A stretch of 46,833 nt of DNA, from positions 1-46,833 of the forward strand of contig DEQS01000020.1 of assembly GCA_002360555.1 (NCBI GenBank), written 5' to 3'. The position numbers and the translations under genes are program-made. The notes beneath the pieces are model-generated. The model did no database searches and was not told the DNA's origin. It was given only the letters and a program-made list of their open reading frames with translations. This document shows, in pieces, positions 43,467 to 46,833 of the stretch. How positions within the stretch are numbered: position 1 is the stretch's first letter; the number at the start of each line of letters is the position of its first letter. The stretch is from Chloracidobacterium sp. UBA3360 (GTDB lineage Bacteria; Acidobacteriota; Blastocatellia; Pyrinomonadales; Pyrinomonadaceae).

Positions 43467-44969
43467 AGCCATTTTCGACGCTTTCTCTCTCGCCTGTTCG
43501 ATAGTGCCGACCATGTAAAACGACTGCTCGGGCATGTCGTCACACTTACCTTCGAGGATCTCTTTGAAACCCTTGATGGTGTCTTCGGTCTTGACGTATT
43601 CGCCCTTGAGGCCGGTAAACTGCTCGCCGACAAAGAACGGCTGCGAGAAGAAACGCTGGATCTTACGGGCACGGGCGACGGTCAATTTGTCGTCTTCGCT
43701 CAACTCGTCAAGGCCAAGGATAGCGATGATGTCCTGCAGATCCTTATATCGCTGGAGGATCTTTTTGACCGACTGTGCGGTGTTGTAGTGGTCCTCACCA
43801 ACGATGGTCGGGTCGAGAATACGCGAGTTTGACGCAAGCGGATCGACGGCCGGATAAATACCGAGCTCAACGATCTGACGCGAAAGAGCCGTAACCGCAT
43901 CAAGGTGAGCAAAGGTCGTTGCCGGAGCCGGATCGGTGTAATCGTCGGCCGGCACATAAACGGCCTGGATCGACGTGATAGCACCGGTTTTGGTCGAGGT
44001 AATGCGTTCCTGCATTTCGCCCATTTCCGACGCAAGCGTCGGCTGATATCCCACTGCAGAAGGCATACGTCCAAGAAGTGCGGACACCTCAGAACCTGCC
44101 TGTGTAAAGCGGAAGATATTATCGACGAAGAAAAGCACGTCGTTTCCTTGGTCACGGAAATACTCAGCAACCGTCAGCCCCGACAGAGCAACACGAAGAC
44201 GCGCTCCCGGAGGCTCGGTCATTTGACCGTAAACAAGCGACACTTTCGAGCCCGGGATCTCGGCTTTATCGACCTTTGTCAGGTCAAATTCGCCGGTCTT
44301 TTCCATGTTCTCGTTAAAAGCATCGCCGTATTTGATAACTTTTGACTCGACCATTTCGCGGAGCAGATCGTTCCCTTCACGCGTACGTTCGCCGACACCG
44401 GCAAACACCGAGAATCCGTCCGAACCGATAGCAACGTTGTTGATCAGCTCCATGATGAGAACCGTTTTACCAACGCCGGCACCGCCGAAGAGGCCGATCT
44501 TACCACCGCGAAGAAACGGCTGGACAAGGTCGATGACCTTGATGCCCGTCTCAAACATCTCGAGCGATGTCGATTGCTCGTCAAACGACGGAGCGTGACG
44601 GTGGATCGACGATTTGGTTTCACTATTGACCGGGCCAAGCTCATCTACCGGGTCGCCGATGACGTTCATCACGCGGCCAAGTGTCGCTGCCCCCACGGGA
44701 ACCATGATCGGCCCGCCCTGATCCTCAACCCGCATCCCGCGAACCATACCGTCGGTCGGCAGCATCGAAACTGCACGCACACGGCCTTCGCCAAGGTGTT
44801 GTTGCACTTCGCAAATGACATCGACTTTTGTTTCGACATCAAAACCTTCGCTCGTAACGCGAAGCGCCTGATAGATAGGCGGCAAATAATTATCCGAAAA
44901 TTCTACGTCGACGACCGGGCCGATGATCTGTACAACCTTGCCGATCTGTCCGCTTGCTTCATTAGCCAT
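43455..44969 (-). CDS. atpD: ATP synthase F1 beta subunit
   Basis: 504 residues. Catalytic subunit of F1. Walker A GGAGVGKT at residues 162-169; catalytic glutamate in GERTREG (E194); Walker B LFFVDNIFRF near 279-288; ALSGLTVAEYFRD; DELSEDD instead of the common DELSEED. Relative to E. coli there is an insertion of about 28 residues at 213-241 (YGDAFNENMEK ... EIPGS) before KVSLVYGQM. A similar insertion is known from Bacteroidetes-type beta subunits, and it explains the extra length. AGGAG lies 12 nt before the ATG. Divergent from phoH, 213 bp away. Confidence 0.97.
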   Translation of the reverse strand: MANEASGQIGKVVQIIGPVVDVEFSDNYLPPIYQALRVTSEGFDVETKVDVICEVQQHLGEGRVRAVSMLPTDGMVRGMRVEDQGGPIMVPVGAATLGRVMNVIGDPVDELGPVNSETKSSIHRHAPSFDEQSTSLEMFETGIKVIDLVQPFLRGGKIGLFGGAGVGKTVLIMELINNVAIGSDGFSVFAGVGERTREGNDLLREMVESKVIKYGDAFNENMEKTGEFDLTKVDKAEIPGSKVSLVYGQMTEPPGARLRVALSGLTVAEYFRDQGNDVLFFVDNIFRFTQAGSEVSALLGRMPSAVGYQPTLASEMGEMQERITSTKTGAITSIQAVYVPADDYTDPAPATTFAHLDAVTALSRQIVELGIYPAVDPLASNSRILDPTIVGEDHYNTAQSVKKILQRYKDLQDIIAILGLDELSEDDKLTVARARKIQRFFSQPFFVGEQFTGLKGEYVKTEDTIKGFKEILEGKCDDMPEQSFYMVGTIEQAREKASKMAASA

Positions 44970-45101
44970 TATTAATAGATTGCTCCTGAAAAATAGGTAA
45001 AAACCCGTCTGATTTACAAAGGAGTAAGAATATCATATTGCCCGAAAAAGGTGCAAAGCGCGGTCATCAAAAAGCCTTATTTACCACTACCGGTAATATG
45101 A

Positions 45102-45130
45102 TTGACACCACCCTGAAGTTCTAGTAGCCT
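45102..45130 (+). promoter_or_regulatory. possible phoH promoter
   Basis: TTGACA (45102-45107), a 17-nt spacer and TAGCCT (45125-45130, three of six matches). If used, transcription starts near 45137, which excludes any start codon upstream and leaves only unusual start codons for phoH. Confidence 0.35.
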
Positions 45131-45182
45131 CGTCTTATCGGCCCAGCACCACCAAATTAATCGCAAGCCGAAACTGAATACT

Positions 45183-46145
45183 CTGCAAAAACTAGAATTA
45201 CCAACCCAAGGACTCAACACGTTATTCGGCGTTCAGGATCAAAACATTAAATATCTCGAATCTCTGCTCGACGTCAGCATCGGTGCGCGGGGCAACGAGC
45301 TGCTCATCGACGGCGACGAACGCGATATCAAGACGGTCGAACAGATCCTGCGTGATTTCAGCGACCTCTTTGCTGAGGGCAACTCGTTCACCGACAAAGA
45401 GCTCCGCGACGCGTTCAAACAGATCGCCGAAGACCGTGCCTACAGCCTCAAAGACCATTTCCTAAAAGCGCGTTTCAACCCGTCCGGCAAAAAATCGGTC
45501 GCCCCCAAAACCGCCAACCAGCGCAAATATCTCGACGCGATCGCAGCTAACGATCTCGTGTTCGGGATCGGCGTTGCCGGTACGGGCAAGAGCTTTCTCG
45601 CGGTAGCGATGGCGGTCGATGCTTTGATGAAAAAACAGGTCAGCCGCATCATCCTCACGCGTCCGGCGGTCGAGGCCGGCGAACGCCTCGGTTTCCTTCC
45701 CGGCGATCTTCAGGACAAGGTCGATCCGTATCTCCGCCCGCTTTACGACGCTCTGTTCGACCTCGTCGATGGCGAGAAAGTCACAAAAATGCTCGAGAAA
45801 CGCATCATCGAGATCGCTCCGCTCGCGTTTATGCGCGGCCGCACGCTCTCGGACGCATTCATCATCCTCGACGAGGCGCAAAACACCACGAGCGAGCAGA
45901 TGAAAATGTTCCTCACGCGTATCGGGTTCGGCTCCAAGGCCGTCGTCACCGGCGACAAGACCCAGATCGACCTGCCCCGCGGGCAAAAAAGCGGCATCAA
46001 AGAGGCCGAGCACGTCCTTGCCGATCTCGAAGGCATCGAGTTTGTCTATTTCAACGAAAAAGACGTCGTCCGCCACAAGCTCGTCCAGATGATCGTCAAA
46101 GCCTACGAGCAGAACTCCGAAAACAACGAACCGGGCGACCACTAA
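45183..46145 (+). CDS. phoH: PhoH-family ATPase (start uncertain)
   Basis: About 320 residues if read from the CTG at 45183. The frame is open from 45117. Conserved core: LFGVQDQNIKYLESLL and ELLIDGDE (KH-like N-terminal part), then GIGVAGTGKSFLA (Walker A, near residue 130), LTRPAVEAGERLGFLPGDL, MRGRTL, IILDEAQNTT (Walker B), MKMFLTRIG and VVTGDKTQIDLP. PhoH is a nucleotide-binding protein often linked to RNA metabolism and typically sits before ybeY, as here (adjacent, 0-nt gap). No ATG, GTG or TTG occurs in frame between the stop at 45114 and the GTG at 45558. That GTG would delete the whole N-terminal region, so the true start is probably CTG, ATT, or hidden by a sequence error. Confidence 0.88.
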   Translation: MQKLELPTQGLNTLFGVQDQNIKYLESLLDVSIGARGNELLIDGDERDIKTVEQILRDFSDLFAEGNSFTDKELRDAFKQIAEDRAYSLKDHFLKARFNPSGKKSVAPKTANQRKYLDAIAANDLVFGIGVAGTGKSFLAVAMAVDALMKKQVSRIILTRPAVEAGERLGFLPGDLQDKVDPYLRPLYDALFDLVDGEKVTKMLEKRIIEIAPLAFMRGRTLSDAFIILDEAQNTTSEQMKMFLTRIGFGSKAVVTGDKTQIDLPRGQKSGIKEAEHVLADLEGIEFVYFNEKDVVRHKLVQMIVKAYEQNSENNEPGDH

Positions 46146-46616
46146 ATGATGATCGACGTCGTCAATCTACAACGCAAGATCAAGCTCGATCTCGCCCCCA
46201 TCCGTGCTTTCGTTGCGGATCTGTTAGCGAGCGTCGAAGAATCCGCCAACGCCACATTCACCGTTGCGTTCATCGGCGACGGCCGCATGAAACAGCTCAA
46301 CGAACTCTTTCGCAACAAAAACACCACCACCGACGTCCTCTCATTCCCCAACGAACCCGATGACTTCGCTGGGAGTACCGACTTTAGTCGGCAGCCGGCT
46401 GAAGGCGGGACTCCAAACGCCGTCTTCCTCGGCGATATCGTCATCTCCGCCGAACAAGCGCAGAAACAAGCCGCCGAGAACGGCCTCTCGCTCGACGCCG
46501 AGATCAAACAGCTCATCCTCCACGGCCTGCTCCACCTCTGCGGCCACGACCACGAAACCGACAACGGCGAAATGAACACTCGCGAACTTGATCTGCGAAA
46601 TAAACTCGGAATTTAG
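46146..46616 (+). CDS. ybeY: YbeY rRNA maturation endonuclease with an in-frame insertion
   Basis: 156 residues. The zinc-binding signature HGLLHLCGHDHE (H-x3-H-x5-H, about residues 120-131) is intact. Also present: FIGDGRMKQLNELFRNKNTTTDVLSFP split as IGDGRMKQLN and TTDVLSFP, and FLGDIVIS. Between LSFPNEPDD and FLGDIVIS lie about 18 residues (GSTDFSRQPAEGGTPNAV) encoded largely by a palindromic element at 46371-46414, which normal YbeY proteins lack. YbeY processes 16S rRNA and supports ribosome quality control. Starts directly after the phoH stop, so translation is coupled. Likely still functional because the active site is unchanged. Confidence 0.93.
   Translation: MMIDVVNLQRKIKLDLAPIRAFVADLLASVEESANATFTVAFIGDGRMKQLNELFRNKNTTTDVLSFPNEPDDFAGSTDFSRQPAEGGTPNAVFLGDIVISAEQAQKQAAENGLSLDAEIKQLILHGLLHLCGHDHETDNGEMNTRELDLRNKLGI
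46371..46414. repeat. palindromic element inserted in frame in ybeY
   Basis: GGAGT (46372-46376) and ACTCC (46410-46414) form outer arms. Inside are CCGAC-tttA-GTCGG (46378-46391) and a partly decayed GCCGGCT-GAA-GGCGGG hairpin. The length and frame add about 15 codons without a stop. This resembles dispersed palindromic elements that insert into coding genes (as known in Rickettsia). I recall similar motifs in Acidobacteriota but cannot check that here. Confidence 0.7.
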
Positions 46617-46653
46617 AAAAAGGGCGTCGCAATGACACCCCAATTGCGGCACC
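46617..46653 (-). terminator. probable terminator of the right-edge surface gene
   Basis: For minus-strand RNA, an 11-bp stem with one wobble and one mismatch (46643-46653 with 46623-46633) and a 9-nt loop is followed by five U residues (46617-46621). It lies 12 bp after the stop at 46666, directly after the convergent ybeY. Confidence 0.65.
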
Positions 46654-46665
46654 TGATTCGGCCAT

Positions 46666-46833
46666 TTATGGTTCAGGGAAAAAGTTGAGATCAATGATAT
46701 TGTCGGTTATCTGCACGACCTGCGGAGCAAAATTAAACCGCCGTGACGCGACAGACACTATGTAGGTTCTTCCCGGTTCAACTTCGTCAAAGCGATAGAC
46801 CCCGTTCACCCCACTCGTGACCGAACGCACATT
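46666..46833 (-). CDS. C-terminal end of another surface protein with the shared module (partial)
   Basis: The last 55 codons of a gene entering from the right edge. The translation contains SVTSGVNGVYRFDEVEPG, RTYIVSVASRRFNFAPQ and the ending ITDNIIDLNFFPEP. It matches the module of the protein at 38893-42714 (GVNGTFRFEDVEPGQTY, VRSRRFTFSPQ, VNDNIADLQF) more closely than the REQ-ending group. The rest of the protein is outside the window, so its passenger domains are unknown. Confidence 0.85.
   Translation of the reverse strand, partial: NVRSVTSGVNGVYRFDEVEPGRTYIVSVASRRFNFAPQVVQITDNIIDLNFFPEP

Noticed and set aside
45222..46142. Minus-strand open frames over phoH.
   Set aside because: The plus strand gives clear PhoH Walker motifs. 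The antisense translation is a complementary shadow.

Overview
The window (about 47 kb, moderately GC-rich) looks like chromosome of a Gram-negative bacterium rich in huge secreted proteins. Marker genes (atpD with a roughly 28-residue insertion, atpC, phoH, ybeY) and the style of the surface proteins (right-handed beta-helices, LamG, Calx-beta, FG-GAP, DUF11, and a C-terminal carboxypeptidase-regulatory-like domain) best fit Acidobacteriota, class Blastocatellia (Pyrinomonadaceae-like). This placement is inference from family knowledge, not from a search.

Layout. Nearly everything reads on the minus strand. 1-16737: the N-terminal 5579 codons of a giant secreted protein that runs off the left edge without a stop, preceded by a consensus sigma70 promoter and a terminator-like leader hairpin. 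17105-21259: a secreted protein with five LamG domains. 21505-26748: a secreted beta-helix/DUF11 protein. 26923-30384: a compact seven-gene cassette of two GNAT acetyltransferases, two DUF6916-like proteins (one with a Tat signal) and three phage-tail-collar (microcystin-dependent-protein-like) paralogues. 30522-38477: a 2651-residue secreted protein with two beta-helix modules and five near-identical tandem repeats. 38893-42714: a CHRD/PPC/P-domain/DUF11 secreted protein. 42964-44969: atpC and atpD. 45183-46616 (plus strand): phoH and ybeY, the latter carrying an in-frame palindromic element. 46666-46833 (minus): the C-terminal end of one more surface protein.

How it fits together. Five of the six large secreted proteins have their C-terminus in view, and all five end in the same kind of roughly 85-residue module (GR-G-RGA ... 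RSRRF-F ... DN-(V/I)-x-D). The bodies are unrelated combinations of adhesive or carbohydrate-binding domains. This suggests a shared sorting or anchoring tag on interchangeable passengers, presumably delivered after Sec export. The collar/DUF6916/GNAT cassette sits between two such genes and carries no other phage gene. It looks like a domesticated, functionally unassigned module and is the best candidate for an undescribed system here. The ATP synthase, phoH and ybeY genes are ordinary housekeeping.

The many long reading frames on the plus strand across 1-42700 are antisense shadows of the giant genes. I saw no tRNA, rRNA, CRISPR array or transposase.
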